A stretch of 64,000 bases of DNA from Pseudomonas sp. MWU15-20650. Lineage in GTDB: Bacteria > Pseudomonadota > Gammaproteobacteria > Pseudomonadales > Pseudomonadaceae. Of the stretch, positions 23,875-32,680 are shown piece by piece. A model generated the notes under the pieces. That model was not told the DNA's origin, did no database searches, and saw nothing but the letters and a program-made list of their open reading frames with translations. The DNA is taken from contig NZ_JALJFG010000010.1 of the NCBI RefSeq assembly GCF_023242475.1, forward strand, positions 62,001-126,000, given 5' to 3'. A program made the translations under genes and the position numbers. The stretch's first letter is position 1. Every line of letters begins with the position of its first letter.

Positions 23875-24288
23875 ATGTCCAGACTCAAGGATAGAGGGGC
23901 AAAAGGTGGCCAGATCAAGGCGAGAAAATCATCTGTTGAAACAGATGACTCTGATCTGAAACCGCCTGTTTTTTCTTTTGAGTTCCTCCAGGCCGGATGG
24001 TGCATCCAAGACTGCCAGCAGGAAGAACGATCTAAGATGCTGGATAAACTCAGAAGGCTGAGCCGGCTGTCTTGGCGGGATATACGCCAGCAAGATCGTC
24101 ACTTGCTGGGTACTGAGACTATCGCCAGAGGTAGTATCCGCGCCGCAATCCCGCCATTTGTTACTGATGACGTCAGGCTTTTGGCATTCAGGGCGTTTGA
24201 CCGTGTGGCGATGGTCGGTTATCGAAGCGAGCGTATTTTTCATGTCCTTTGGATCGACAGAGCCTTCACTCTTTACGACCATGGTTAA
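23875..24288 (+). CDS. Putative toxin partner of the Panacea protein
   Basis: 137 residues; the ATG lies three bases after the stop of the Panacea gene. The first 25 residues are basic (SRLKDRGAKGGQIKARKSS). The C-terminal part (LLAFRAFDRVAMVGYRSERI, FHVLWIDRAFTLYDHG) has the alternating strand pattern and final [F/Y]HVLWID..F..Y.H signature I have seen at the end of small RNase-like toxins, but I cannot name the family. The proposed toxin role rests mainly on its position after a Panacea antitoxin. A catalytic residue set is not obvious. Confidence 0.6.
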   Translation: MSRLKDRGAKGGQIKARKSSVETDDSDLKPPVFSFEFLQAGWCIQDCQQEERSKMLDKLRRLSRLSWRDIRQQDRHLLGTETIARGSIRAAIPPFVTDDVRLLAFRAFDRVAMVGYRSERIFHVLWIDRAFTLYDHG

Positions 24289-24323
24289 GGCACGCTTAGA
24301 CCACTTTTTATAGGGGCTACACG

Positions 24324-24902
24324 CTAAATGTGCAGCCACGCCAGGCTGCCCAGCACGACGGCAACACCGCCGGCGGTGTACGACATACGTTTTAGCCACT
24401 CCTTGCGCGTCAGCAACGTAATCGCCGCCAGCGAAATCGCTATCTGAATCGCGGTCATCGCCTGGGCCCAGCGATGATGCTGGTGCAGCGCCTCTTCGGA
24501 TTTCTGATCCCATTCCCGTGAGGTGGCTTCAAGCTTTTCAGCCTGCTTGCGCACGTCTTCCTTCTGGTTCTTGTAGCGCTCGATCTCATCTTTGTAATGC
24601 GCAGCGTCCACGCCGGGAATATGGGTCGCCAGTTCCGCCAGGTTTTGCCGGCTGGATTTGGCCTGGTAGTAATTCCACTGGTTGGCGGCTTCGGTCTTGA
24701 TGATGGCCGCGTTGTTCTTGTCCATCGCCGCTTCGCTTTCGGTGGAGCCGGCCTGGTAGCTGAGCATGGCGCCGAGGGTGGCCATCAGCGCGGTCATCAC
24801 GGCGATGCGGCTGGCGAAATTGTCACCGCGGCCGTGGGCATGTTCGGTGGTGTGCTCGATGTGCTTTTCGTGGGGGCTGGGGACTTCGAAGGCTTCGGAC
24901 AT
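24324..24902 (-). CDS. DUF4337 membrane protein
   Basis: 192 residues. It starts with a soluble acidic, His-containing segment (EVPSPHEKHIEHTTEHAHGR). Then comes a membrane helix at about 33-50 (RIAVMTALMATLGAMLSYQA), a long coiled-coil-like middle (KDEIERYKNQKEDVRKQAEK) and two C-terminal helices (AIQIAISLAAITLL; AGGVAVVLGSLAWLHI). This is the DUF4337 architecture; the function is unknown. It lies on the opposite strand from the toxin-antitoxin-like pair and marks the return to core GC content. Confidence 0.88.
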   Translation of the reverse strand: MSEAFEVPSPHEKHIEHTTEHAHGRGDNFASRIAVMTALMATLGAMLSYQAGSTESEAAMDKNNAAIIKTEAANQWNYYQAKSSRQNLAELATHIPGVDAAHYKDEIERYKNQKEDVRKQAEKLEATSREWDQKSEEALHQHHRWAQAMTAIQIAISLAAITLLTRKEWLKRMSYTAGGVAVVLGSLAWLHI

Positions 24903-24956
24903 GGGGGCGTCTTTGAAGGGATTAAGGGAGTTTGATTCTTTACCAGTGAAGCTGTC

Positions 24957-25841
24957 TCAATCCTGTACGTAACGCTGCAAACCGGCCACCAAGGCATCAA
25001 ATGTCACCCGGCAGCGTGGGCTGTTGCGCAGGTCTTCATGCATGGTGACCCAAGTATCCATTTTGAACGCGAACCCTTCCGGCAGCACCCGACGCAAACG
25101 CGGGTCTTGCTTGGCCAGTTGCACCTGGCACCCGCCGATACCGGCACCGGCGCGGATCAGCGCCAATTGCGCCAGGTCGCTGTCGCTGCTGATGGCGAAG
25201 GCGCTGCGCTCAAAGCCGTTGATCGCCAGGCTGCGGATAAACGCGGTTTCCTGGTCGAAGCCGATGACCGAGTGGTCGGCCAAATCTTGCATATGCTGCG
25301 GGGTGCCGTGTTGTTGCAGGTAGTCTTCCCGGGCATGCAGGCCCACTTCGATCAGGCCGATACGCCGTGCCAGCAGTTGCTCCTGGCGGGGGCGGACCAT
25401 GCGCACGGCAACGTCGGCTTCCAGTTGCAGCAGGTCGCTCAAGCGGTTGGTCAGGATCAGCTCGACCTTGAGGTGCGGGTACTGTTGGCGCAGGTGCGTG
25501 AGGATCGGCGGCAGCACTTCCACGCCGATCACTTCGCTGGCCGATACACGCACCACCCCGCGCACCTCATCACCCTGGGCGGAGGCGGCCCGCTCAAGAG
25601 CGGCGGCGGTGCGTTCCATGGTCTCGGCGTGGGCGCGCAGGGTGTGGGCGACCGCCGTCGGTAACAAACCGGTGGGCGAGCGGGTGAACAGCACCACCCC
25701 CAGCGCCGTTTCCAGCGCGGCGATATGCCGGCCGACCGTGGGCTGTGTGATGCCGAGCTGCCGTGCGGCCCCCGACAACGATCCTTCCTTGAGTACGCCG
25801 AGGAACGACCGGTAAAGCTCCCAACCAATATTCGCTGCCAT
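24957..25841 (-). CDS. LysR-type transcriptional regulator
   Basis: 294 residues from the ATG at 25841; the longer open frame would run into the promoter region. The N-terminal helix-turn-helix is WELYRSFLGVLKEGSLSGAA, RQLGITQPTVGRHIAALETA, LGVVLFTRSPTGLLPT. The rest is the effector-binding domain. It is transcribed divergently from the NAD(P)-binding protein gene, with 94 bases between the starts, which makes that gene the likely target in addition to itself. Confidence 0.92.
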   Translation of the reverse strand: MAANIGWELYRSFLGVLKEGSLSGAARQLGITQPTVGRHIAALETALGVVLFTRSPTGLLPTAVAHTLRAHAETMERTAAALERAASAQGDEVRGVVRVSASEVIGVEVLPPILTHLRQQYPHLKVELILTNRLSDLLQLEADVAVRMVRPRQEQLLARRIGLIEVGLHAREDYLQQHGTPQHMQDLADHSVIGFDQETAFIRSLAINGFERSAFAISSDSDLAQLALIRAGAGIGGCQVQLAKQDPRLRRVLPEGFAFKMDTWVTMHEDLRNSPRCRVTFDALVAGLQRYVQD

Positions 25842-25935
25842 GCATAAATGTATAGCGACTGGATGGTCTTCAGCAATTCCTCTATAGCAAGGTCGCGAAC
25901 ATAATGGCCTCATCAACCAACAGCGGGAGACGGTG

Positions 25936-26931
25936 ATGAGCAAGGTTCTGGTTTTGGGTGCAACCGGTGGCATTGGCGGGGAAGTGGCACGCCAGTTGAG
26001 CGCGGCGGGCTGGGAGGTGTGTGCGTTGACCCGGGATGTCGACAAGGCCCGCAGCCAGAACGCTGCCTTTACCTGGGTCAAGGGCGATGCGCTCAATCGC
26101 GATGAGGTGCTTGCCGCTGCCCGTGGTTGTACGGTGATCGTCCACGGGGTCAACCCGCCGGGCTACCGCAACTGGGCGGAACAGGTGCTGCCGATGATCG
26201 ACAACAGCATTGCGGCCGCCATCGCCGAAGGCGCGACTATTGTGCTGCCCGGCACGGTCTACAACTTCGGGCCGGATGCCTTCCCGGTGTTGCACGAAGA
26301 CTCGCCCCAGCACCCACTGACCCGCAAGGGCGTGATCCGGGTGCAACTGGAGCAACGTCTGGAGCAGGCTTCCCGCCGGGGCGTGCGCGTGATCATCGTA
26401 CGGGCCGGGGACTTTTTCGGCGCCCGGGTCGCCAACAACTGGTTTGCCCAGGGCCTGATCAAACCGGGCAAACCGGTGCATGCCATCAGCTATCCGGGCA
26501 CACCTGGCATGGCGCATCAATGGGCGTACCTGCCGGACGTGGCGCGCACGATGGTCGAGTTGATTGAGCGCCGCGCCACCCTCGATGCGTTCGCGCGCTT
26601 TCATATGGCCGGGCATGAGGATACGGATGGCACGCAGATGATTCAGGCGATCCAGCGAGTGGTGCTGCGCAGGACCGGCCATCAACCCCGAGTCGGTCGC
26701 TTCCCGTGGTGGTTGATGGCATGGATCGCGCCCTTTGTTGTCACCGTGCGCGAGATGCTGGAGATGCGCTACCTCTGGCAAACCCCGTTGCGCCTGGACA
26801 ACCAGCGCCTGGTGGCGGCCCTGGGCCAGGAGCCCCACACACCACTGGAACAGGCGGTGGAGGCCACGCTGGTCGATCTGGGGTGCTTGCCTACTGGCGC
26901 TTTAACAGGCGTCCATACACCGCGAGGTTGA
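25936..26931 (+). CDS. NAD(P)-binding sugar-epimerase/NmrA-like protein
   Basis: 331 residues; ATG 25936 is preferred to the GTG three bases upstream, with CGGGAGA as ribosome site. The Rossmann signature is VLVLGATGGIGGEVARQLSA. Later come VIVHGVNPPGYRNWAEQV, LPGTVYNFGP and the region around VRAGDFFG in place of a classical YxxxK. That makes it an extended-SDR/NmrA-like protein that may sense NAD(P) or reduce an unknown substrate. It lies divergently from a LysR gene, a common arrangement for inducible oxidoreductases. Its 3' end overlaps the convergent DUF2784 gene by 41 bases. Confidence 0.85.
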   Translation: MSKVLVLGATGGIGGEVARQLSAAGWEVCALTRDVDKARSQNAAFTWVKGDALNRDEVLAAARGCTVIVHGVNPPGYRNWAEQVLPMIDNSIAAAIAEGATIVLPGTVYNFGPDAFPVLHEDSPQHPLTRKGVIRVQLEQRLEQASRRGVRVIIVRAGDFFGARVANNWFAQGLIKPGKPVHAISYPGTPGMAHQWAYLPDVARTMVELIERRATLDAFARFHMAGHEDTDGTQMIQAIQRVVLRRTGHQPRVGRFPWWLMAWIAPFVVTVREMLEMRYLWQTPLRLDNQRLVAALGQEPHTPLEQAVEATLVDLGCLPTGALTGVHTPRG

Positions 26932-27247
26932 TCAACACCACCACCGCCCCCAGCACCAGTTGAATGTTCGGGGTGAGGCCGGCGGGGTAGATCAGCGTCA
27001 GGATGTAGTGCTCGATAAAGCCGCCGCCATACCCGTCCTGCCCGGCCAGGTGGCGAAACAGGTTTTCCCAGCGGGTAAGCGGGCAGGGCAGGTGGAACAC
27101 TTCGACCGCAATACCCCAGGCGACGGCGGGCAGGTGCAGCCAGATCACCCGGCGCCACTTCAGGGTGAGCAGGCCGCCAAACAGCACGAACAGGATGAAG
27201 GTCAGGTGAAACAGCACCAGGCTGTCGGCGGCTAGGCGGTAGAGCAT
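26891..27247 (-). CDS. DUF2784 membrane protein
   Basis: 118 residues from the ATG at 27247. Four membrane helices are predicted: LVLFHLTFILFVLFGGLL, VIWLHLPAVAWGIAVEVF, the segment around YILTLIYPAGL, and IQLVLGAVVVLINLAVYG. The family motif CPLTRWENLFR is present between helices 2 and 3. Function unknown. The stop lies inside the 3' end of the convergent NAD(P)-binding protein gene, so the two genes share 41 bases. The longer upstream frame runs into the HAD gene's promoter and is not used. Confidence 0.87.
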   Translation of the reverse strand: MLYRLAADSLVLFHLTFILFVLFGGLLTLKWRRVIWLHLPAVAWGIAVEVFHLPCPLTRWENLFRHLAGQDGYGGGFIEHYILTLIYPAGLTPNIQLVLGAVVVLINLAVYGRLLKRQ

Positions 27248-27354
27248 TGCAGGCACTTCGAAAGGAGGGGCGCACAGTCTAAAGGGTTGCTTGCCGGCAA
27301 GCGCGGCCGTTATTGTGCTGAATCCTTTTAGTCCTTTACCCAGGTTGTGTCGTG

Positions 27355-28056
27355 ATGAATGCACCGCGTAACGTTGCCCCGTTCAGTGCCGGCCCGATCA
27401 AGGCTGTGATCTTTGATATGGATGGGTTGTTGCTGGATACCGAAGGCATCTACACCGAAGTGACGCAGATCATCGCTGAACGCTACGGCCGTACCTACGA
27501 CTGGGGGATCAAGCAGCACATCATCGGGCGCGGTGCCCAGGACCTGGCCGACTACGTGGTCAAGGCGCTGGACCTGCCGATCACACCGGCTGAATTTCTC
27601 GCCATTCGTGAACCGCTGATGAGCGAGCGCTTTCCCAAGGCGCTGGGCATGCCCGGCGCCGAGGCGTTGGTGCGGCATTTGAAAGCGCACAATATTCCGA
27701 TTGCCGTGGGTACCAGCTCGTCGCGCAATTCGTTTGGCCACAAGACCACCTTGCACCGCGAATGGTTTGGCTTGTTCGGCACCATCGTCACGGCCGATGA
27801 CCCGGAGGTCGGCGCCGCCAAGCCTGCGCCAGACATCTTTCTTACCGCCGCCCGCCGCCTGGGCGTGGCGCCGCAGGATTGCCTGGTGTTCGAAGATTCG
27901 CCGTTCGGTGTGACCGCTGCGAAAGCCGCCCATATGACCGCCATCGCCGTGCCCGATGAAGCCATGGCCGACAGCAAGTACGAGCATGCCGACCAGATCA
28001 TCCGCAATCTCGCGGACTTCGATCTGGCGGCCTATGGCTTGCCACCGATGCGCTGA
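27355..28056 (+). CDS. HAD-family phosphatase (beta-phosphoglucomutase/GS1-like)
   Basis: 233 residues from ATG 27355. Motif I is IKAVIFDMDGLLLDTEG (nucleophile Asp21, acid/base Asp23). Motif II is AVGTSSSRNSFGHKTTLH, and motif IV is ADDPEVGAAKPAPDIFL and CLVFEDSPFGVTAAKAA. The cap is a four-helix C1 type, as in beta-phosphoglucomutase and pseudouridine-5'-phosphatase-like proteins. It probably dephosphorylates a small phosphorylated metabolite. It stands alone, and a REP palindrome follows the stop. Confidence 0.9.
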   Translation: MNAPRNVAPFSAGPIKAVIFDMDGLLLDTEGIYTEVTQIIAERYGRTYDWGIKQHIIGRGAQDLADYVVKALDLPITPAEFLAIREPLMSERFPKALGMPGAEALVRHLKAHNIPIAVGTSSSRNSFGHKTTLHREWFGLFGTIVTADDPEVGAAKPAPDIFLTAARRLGVAPQDCLVFEDSPFGVTAAKAAHMTAIAVPDEAMADSKYEHADQIIRNLADFDLAAYGLPPMR

Positions 28057-28073
28057 ATAAACACGGCGAAAAA

Positions 28074-28100
28074 TGTGGGAGGGCTTGCGCCCTCCCACAT
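28074..28100. repeat. Single REP palindrome
   Basis: TGTGGGAGGGCTTGCGCCCTCCCACA is a near-perfect palindrome 17 bases after the HAD gene stop, between convergent genes, where it may also end transcription from both sides. Confidence 0.8.
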
Positions 28101-28122
28101 TGGGTTGCAGTTCTTCAAGGCG

Positions 28123-28869
28123 CTAGGCGCTGAAGCCACCATCGATGGTCAGGCTTGCCCCAGTGATGTACCCGGCTTCCGGCCCGGCCAGATACGCCAC
28201 AAAACTGGCAATCTCCTCCACATGCCCATAACGCCCCACCGCCATTAACCCGATCAGCGTCTCGGCAAAATCACCGTTCGCCGGGTTCATGTCAGTGTCC
28301 ACCGGGCCAGGTTGCACGTTATTGATGGTGATGCCCCGTGGCCCAAGGTCTCGCGCCAAGCCCTTGGTCAACCCCACCAGCGCCGCCTTGCTCATCGCAT
28401 ACGGCCCACCGCCGCCAAACGGCATGCGCTCGGCGTTGGTACTGCCGATATTGATCACCCGGCCACCTTCGCCCATATGCTTGGCAGCCTCCTGTGTCGC
28501 GATAAACACACTGCGCACGTTGATCGCCAAGGTCTGGTCGAAGTCTTCCAGTTTGAAGTCTTCCAAGGGGGCGATGGCCAGCACACCGGCGTTGTTTACC
28601 AGGATATCCAGGCGCCCAAACGCTGCGACGGTGGCATTCACGGCGTTGCGGATTGCGCCGGCATCGGCGCTGTCGGCCTGAATCGCCAAGGCTTTGCCGC
28701 CTTCGCTGATCACGCTGTTCTGCAAGGCTTCGGCTTTGGCGGCCGAGCTGACGTAGGTAAAGGCGACGGCTGCGCCTTGGGCGGCCAGGCGCTTGACGAT
28801 AGCGGCGCCGATGCCACGGGAACCGCCTTGAATCAAGGCGACTTTGCCGGTGAGGTTGTGCTGGGTCAT
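28123..28869 (-). CDS. SDR-family oxidoreductase
   Basis: 248 residues from the ATG at 28869, with GGAG seven bases upstream; the longer frame covers the promoter. Classical SDR motifs: GGSRGIGAAIV (cofactor loop), LVNNAGVL, the catalytic Ser in INIGSTN and YAMSKAALVGLTK with the Tyr and Lys, then PGPVDTDMNP. It is typical of NADP-dependent 3-oxoacyl-ACP-reductase-like enzymes of unknown substrate. It is divergent from a LysR gene, 106 bases apart, which likely regulates it. Confidence 0.92.
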   Translation of the reverse strand: MTQHNLTGKVALIQGGSRGIGAAIVKRLAAQGAAVAFTYVSSAAKAEALQNSVISEGGKALAIQADSADAGAIRNAVNATVAAFGRLDILVNNAGVLAIAPLEDFKLEDFDQTLAINVRSVFIATQEAAKHMGEGGRVINIGSTNAERMPFGGGGPYAMSKAALVGLTKGLARDLGPRGITINNVQPGPVDTDMNPANGDFAETLIGLMAVGRYGHVEEIASFVAYLAGPEAGYITGASLTIDGGFSA

Positions 28870-28975
28870 GTCGATCTCCGAGTGGTTGATGGGCCAAGTA
28901 TCGACCTCGCCCTCGCGCCCCGGTAGACCGAGATTGCTATAGTCTGTGTAAACCAAAAGTTTGGAATGAGGCGAG

Positions 28976-29899
28976 ATGGAAAGCTTTGGCAGTATCGAAT
29001 GCTTTGTGCGCAGCGCCGAGGGAGGCAGCTTTGCCGAGGCCGCCCGGCACCTGAGCCTGACCCCGGCGGCGGTCGGCAAGAGTGTCGCCAAACTTGAGGC
29101 ACGCCTGGGTGTCCGGCTGTTTCAGCGCAGCACCCGACGCCTTACGCTGACCGAAGCCGGCAAGCTGTTCCTCGAAGAAGTCAGCGGCAGTCTGACCACC
29201 ATCCAGAACGCCGTGGCCAACCTGGCCAGTGCCGAAGGGCAGCCGGTGGGCACGCTCAAGGTGAGCATGGGCACGGTGTTCGGCAATCGCTATGTGGTGC
29301 CGCTGCTGGGGGCATTCATACAGCGTTTTCCGGCTATCAGCCCGGACTGGCACTTCGATAACCGCCAGGTCGACCTGATCGGCCAAGGGTTTGATGCCGC
29401 CATTGGCGGAGGTTTTGAATTGCCCCAAGGGGTGGTGGCGCGCAAGTTGACGCCGGCGCACCGGGTGCTGGTGGCTTCGCCGGACTACTTGGCGCAACGC
29501 CCGCCAGTGCGGGAGCCCGAAGATTTATCACGCTGCCTGGGTATCCTGATTCGCTCGCCGCAAACCGGCCGCGTGCGTTCCTGGCAACTGACCCGCGTTG
29601 ACCGCGAACACCGCCCGCTGATGCTCAAGCCCGGGATGACGATGAGCGACTCCGAAGCCGCCTGCTGTGCCAGCGCCCAAGGCTTGGGCATCGCCCTGGT
29701 GAGCATGCCGATGGCCGTGCCGTTCCTCGACAGTGGCGCGGTGGTGCGCGTACTGCCGGATTGGTATGTCGACGACGGTAATATTTCCATCTACTACGCC
29801 GAACACAAACTGCTGCCCGGCAAGACCCGGGCGTTTGTGGATTTCATCCTTGAGCAGTTTGCCGAGCAACAACTGGGGCAAAAATTCAGCGCTATCTAA
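28976..29899 (+). CDS. LysR-type transcriptional regulator
   Basis: 307 residues. The helix-turn-helix is FGSIECFVRSAEGGSFAEAA, RHLSLTPAAVGKSVAKLEAR, LGVRLFQRSTRRLTLTE. The effector domain includes VSMGTVFGNRYVVPLL and GFDAAIGGGFELPQG, typical of the LysR group that controls short-chain dehydrogenases. The intergenic region to the divergent SDR gene contains AT-rich sequence (CTATAGTCTGTGTAAACC) in which T-N11-A boxes could lie. The likely target is the SDR gene. Confidence 0.92.
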   Translation: MESFGSIECFVRSAEGGSFAEAARHLSLTPAAVGKSVAKLEARLGVRLFQRSTRRLTLTEAGKLFLEEVSGSLTTIQNAVANLASAEGQPVGTLKVSMGTVFGNRYVVPLLGAFIQRFPAISPDWHFDNRQVDLIGQGFDAAIGGGFELPQGVVARKLTPAHRVLVASPDYLAQRPPVREPEDLSRCLGILIRSPQTGRVRSWQLTRVDREHRPLMLKPGMTMSDSEAACCASAQGLGIALVSMPMAVPFLDSGAVVRVLPDWYVDDGNISIYYAEHKLLPGKTRAFVDFILEQFAEQQLGQKFSAI

Positions 29900-29939
29900 T
29901 GCCAGGCACCGATCAAAATGTGGGCGGGGGATTGAATCT

Positions 29940-30668
29940 TCAGCGGCCGAATTTGCCGGGCCAGCCCATGACCTGCTTCGGCCTTGGCGTCGCATAGGTT
30001 CGAATTTTCGACGTCGACAACCCCAACCGCACCAACCCTTCGGCAATCGTCACCGCCGCGGTCACCCCATCCACCACCGGCACCCCGGTGCGCTGGCGAA
30101 TCTGTTCATCCAGCCCCGCCATGCCGCCGCAACCGAGGCAGATCACCTCGGCCTTGTCCTCGCGGATGGCCAATTCCGCCTGGCGCACGATGGCTTCCAT
30201 GGCGGCGAGCGGGTCTTCTTCCAGCTCCAGTACCGCCATGCCGCTGGCGCGCACCGAGGCACAGCGCTGGTAGAGGCCGGCGAGTTTCAGCCGGTCTTCG
30301 ATCAGCGGCACCGTGCGGTCCAGGGTGGTAACCACCGAGTAGGCATGCCCCAGGAACATTGCGGTGCTGGCCGCCGCTTCGGTGATGTCCACCACCGGCA
30401 CGTTGAGCAATTCCTGCAAGCCTTCACGGCCATGCTCGCCGTAGCCGGCCTGGATCACCGCATCGAACGGCTGGTCATAGGCCATCACCCGGTCCATCAC
30501 CGCGATGGCTGCCAGGTAGCTTTCAAAGTTGCCCTCCACCGACTCGGCGCCAAAGTATGGGGTGAGCCCGACAATCTCGGTGCCCGGTGCCGCCACGGCT
30601 CGCGCCTGCTGGGCGATGGTTTCAGTGATGGATTCGGTGGTGTTGACGTTGACCACGAGGATGCGCAT
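29940..30668 (-). CDS. Aspartate/glutamate (hydantoin) racemase family protein
   Basis: 242 residues from the ATG at 30668. It has the two-domain racemase fold with catalytic cysteines in the expected places: one in the N-terminal half (near DAVIQAGYGEHGREGL, where a Cys is replaced by Tyr-Gly) and one in ICLGCGGMAGLDEQI. The other conserved region is LVVNVNTTESITETIAQQAR. Hydantoin or allantoin racemases belong here. The NCS1-type transporter gene precedes it on the same strand with a 13-base gap, so the two form an operon for uptake and racemisation of a nucleobase-derived compound such as a hydantoin or allantoin. Confidence 0.85.
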   Translation of the reverse strand: MRILVVNVNTTESITETIAQQARAVAAPGTEIVGLTPYFGAESVEGNFESYLAAIAVMDRVMAYDQPFDAVIQAGYGEHGREGLQELLNVPVVDITEAAASTAMFLGHAYSVVTTLDRTVPLIEDRLKLAGLYQRCASVRASGMAVLELEEDPLAAMEAIVRQAELAIREDKAEVICLGCGGMAGLDEQIRQRTGVPVVDGVTAAVTIAEGLVRLGLSTSKIRTYATPRPKQVMGWPGKFGR

Positions 30669-30681
30669 GGGAGGTCCTTGT

Positions 30682-32211
30682 TCAATGACTGACGTTATCG
30701 ACTGCAATGCTCTCGCCGCTGACATCGGCGTAATGCGGTTGGCGCTTGGCAATCACTCGGTACAGCAGCCCTGCAATACCGGCGCCAAACAACCAGGAAA
30801 ACGGTGAGACGCTGGCGAACCCAGGCAACAGCGCGAGCAGAATGGCGATCACGGCCGCAGGAATAAACGCTGCCACTGCGCGTAAATTCACGCCTCGGTT
30901 GTAGTAATAAACGCCATTGGGGTCTTCGCTATACAGCTGCGGCACATCCACCTGGCTTTTACGGATCAGCCAGTAATCGACCATGATCACCCCGTACAAC
31001 GGCCCCAACAGTGCCCCCAGGCCGGAGAGGAAATACACGATCACCAGCGGGCTGTTATAGAGGTTCCACGGCAGGATCAGCACCGCCACGGTGGCGCTGA
31101 TCAACCCGGCGCGGCGGAAGTTCAGGTACGTGGGCGCCAGGTTGCTCAGCACAAAGGCCGGGGCGACGAAGTTGGCCATGATGTTCACCGCCACGGTGAC
31201 GATCAGGAACGCGAGGCAGCCCAGCACGAGGAAAAAGGTATTGGGGATCGCCGCGATGATCTCGGTCGGGCTTTCGATCACCCGGCCATTGAGCTGGAAC
31301 TGCCCGCCGCACAGCAGCACGGTGATGGCGGCGAACACCAGGATATTCACCGGCAGGCCCCAGAAGTTACCGACCTGGATCGTCTTGCGGCAGGGCGAGG
31401 AGCGTGCGAAGTCACAGAAGTTGAGGATCAGCGTGCCGTAGATCGTCAGCCACAGGGCGCCACCGGCGAAAATGTTGCGCCACATCTCGCCGCCGCTCAG
31501 CGGTTCACGGATCGACCAGGCAATATGCCCACCGACCTGGAAGTACATCCAGCCGGCCAGCGAGGCCACGGTCAGCAAAATCACCGGCCCGGCAAACCCT
31601 TCATAGCGGCGCACCATCTCCATGCCATAGGCGAGAATCGCCAGTTGCACCAGCCAGATCGCTACAAAACACGCCCAGCCCAGGGTCGACAGGCCGAGGA
31701 TGGAGTTGTGGTCATAAGCGGCAAAGCCTGGGTGAATCGCCGTCAGTAATACGCGGAAAACGACCGAGGCCAGGTAGGTCTGGATACCAAACCAGGCAAT
31801 CGCAATCACTGCGCGAATCAACGCCGGGATCTGTGCGCCGTGAATGCCGAAACTGATGCGGCTGATGACCGGAAAGGGCACCCCGGTCTTCTGCCCCATA
31901 TACCCCGACAAGTTCATGAAGAAATACACCAGCGCCGCGCCGATCCCCAAGGACAGCAAAATCTGCCAACCGCCCAGGCCCAGTGCATATAAGCCAATGG
32001 CGAATGAGTAGTTGGCGATGTTGTGCACGTCATTGGTCCACAACGCAAAGATGCTGTAGCGCCCCCAACGACGGCCTTCGAGCTTGGTGGGGGCCAGGTC
32101 TTTGTTATGCAGGCGTGGGCTGAGGACCAGCGGGCCGGGGCTGGCGGCCTTCGGGTTTAGTGAGGAGGAGGGCAGATCCAGTGCGATGTTATTCGAGAGG
32201 CTTGTACGCAT
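30682..32211 (-). CDS. NCS1-family nucleobase/hydantoin:cation symporter
   Basis: 509 residues from the ATG at 32211, with GGAG nine bases upstream. Twelve membrane helices fit the NCS1 family; signature segments include YSIFALWTNDVHNIANYSFA, GLGGWQILLSLGIGAALVYF, the FPVISRISFG loop and DFARSSPCRKTIQVGN. NCS1 proteins import purines, pyrimidines, allantoin or hydantoins with Na+ or H+. Together with the racemase downstream this suggests hydantoin or allantoin uptake. A palindromic TTGTATACAA lies 67 bases upstream. No catabolic hydantoinase is present in the window. Confidence 0.92.
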   Translation of the reverse strand: MRTSLSNNIALDLPSSSLNPKAASPGPLVLSPRLHNKDLAPTKLEGRRWGRYSIFALWTNDVHNIANYSFAIGLYALGLGGWQILLSLGIGAALVYFFMNLSGYMGQKTGVPFPVISRISFGIHGAQIPALIRAVIAIAWFGIQTYLASVVFRVLLTAIHPGFAAYDHNSILGLSTLGWACFVAIWLVQLAILAYGMEMVRRYEGFAGPVILLTVASLAGWMYFQVGGHIAWSIREPLSGGEMWRNIFAGGALWLTIYGTLILNFCDFARSSPCRKTIQVGNFWGLPVNILVFAAITVLLCGGQFQLNGRVIESPTEIIAAIPNTFFLVLGCLAFLIVTVAVNIMANFVAPAFVLSNLAPTYLNFRRAGLISATVAVLILPWNLYNSPLVIVYFLSGLGALLGPLYGVIMVDYWLIRKSQVDVPQLYSEDPNGVYYYNRGVNLRAVAAFIPAAVIAILLALLPGFASVSPFSWLFGAGIAGLLYRVIAKRQPHYADVSGESIAVDNVSH

Positions 32212-32277
32212 TCCGGCAGGCTCCAGCGCATCCGCGAGCAAGCCGAAGATGGCAAAGTGTATGTAGGTTTTGTATTT

Positions 32278-32289
32278 ATTGTATACAAA
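32278..32289. promoter_or_regulatory. Palindromic operator candidate for the transporter/racemase operon
   Basis: TTGTATACAA (32279-32288) is a perfect 10-base palindrome, the kind bound by GntR/FCD regulators. It lies 67 bases upstream of the NCS1 transporter ATG. No GntR gene is adjacent, so the regulator would be encoded elsewhere. Confidence 0.45.
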
Positions 32290-32570
32290 GCGTATTTCAC
32301 CTTAAGCCACTTACGTGCCAGTTTTCGTTCTATGAAACCGGTGGTTAATTTCGTTTTTATCGGGTGTATAAATAACTGACTGAATTAAAAGCGATATAAA
32401 TTGACCGATTGAACAGGTATTTATTTTCAGGACAGGACAGAGATTATTTGGCGGGCAAACGGTGTGCAGAAATAGCTGTTACGTTTTGGTGCGTTTCAGT
32501 AAAAATTGCACACATAAATGGCACCGATGGTTACATGTGTGTGTACATTTCAAGCCTCAATACAAAGCAA
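32290..32570. other. AT-rich intergenic stretch between two minus-strand genes
   Basis: About 280 bases between the NCS1 operator and a REP doublet, upstream of the transporter operon and beyond the cysH stop. It is clearly AT-richer than its flanks. It holds short open frames without ribosome sites and no RNA structure that I can support. Confidence 0.45.
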
Positions 32571-32660
32571 ATGTGGGAGGGGGCTTGCTCCCGATAGCAA
32601 AGTGTCAGTCACCCTTGAGCTGGCTGACCACCGCTATCGGGAGCAAGCCCCCTCTCACAT
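32571..32660. repeat. REP doublet (REPIN)
   Basis: Inverted arms ATGTGGGAGGGGGCTTGCTC (left) and GAGCAAGCCCCCTCTCACAT (right) about 90 bases end to end, followed by a run of T on the plus strand. Confidence 0.88.
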
Positions 32661-32680
32661 GTTTTTTTTAAGCCTCAGCT

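Noticed and set aside
23111..24300. Genomic island with direct-repeat attachment ends at the tRNA-Ser gene
   Set aside because: I found no second copy of the tRNA 3' end and no integrase gene. The toxin-antitoxin-like pair lies 3 kb from the tRNA with core genes between.
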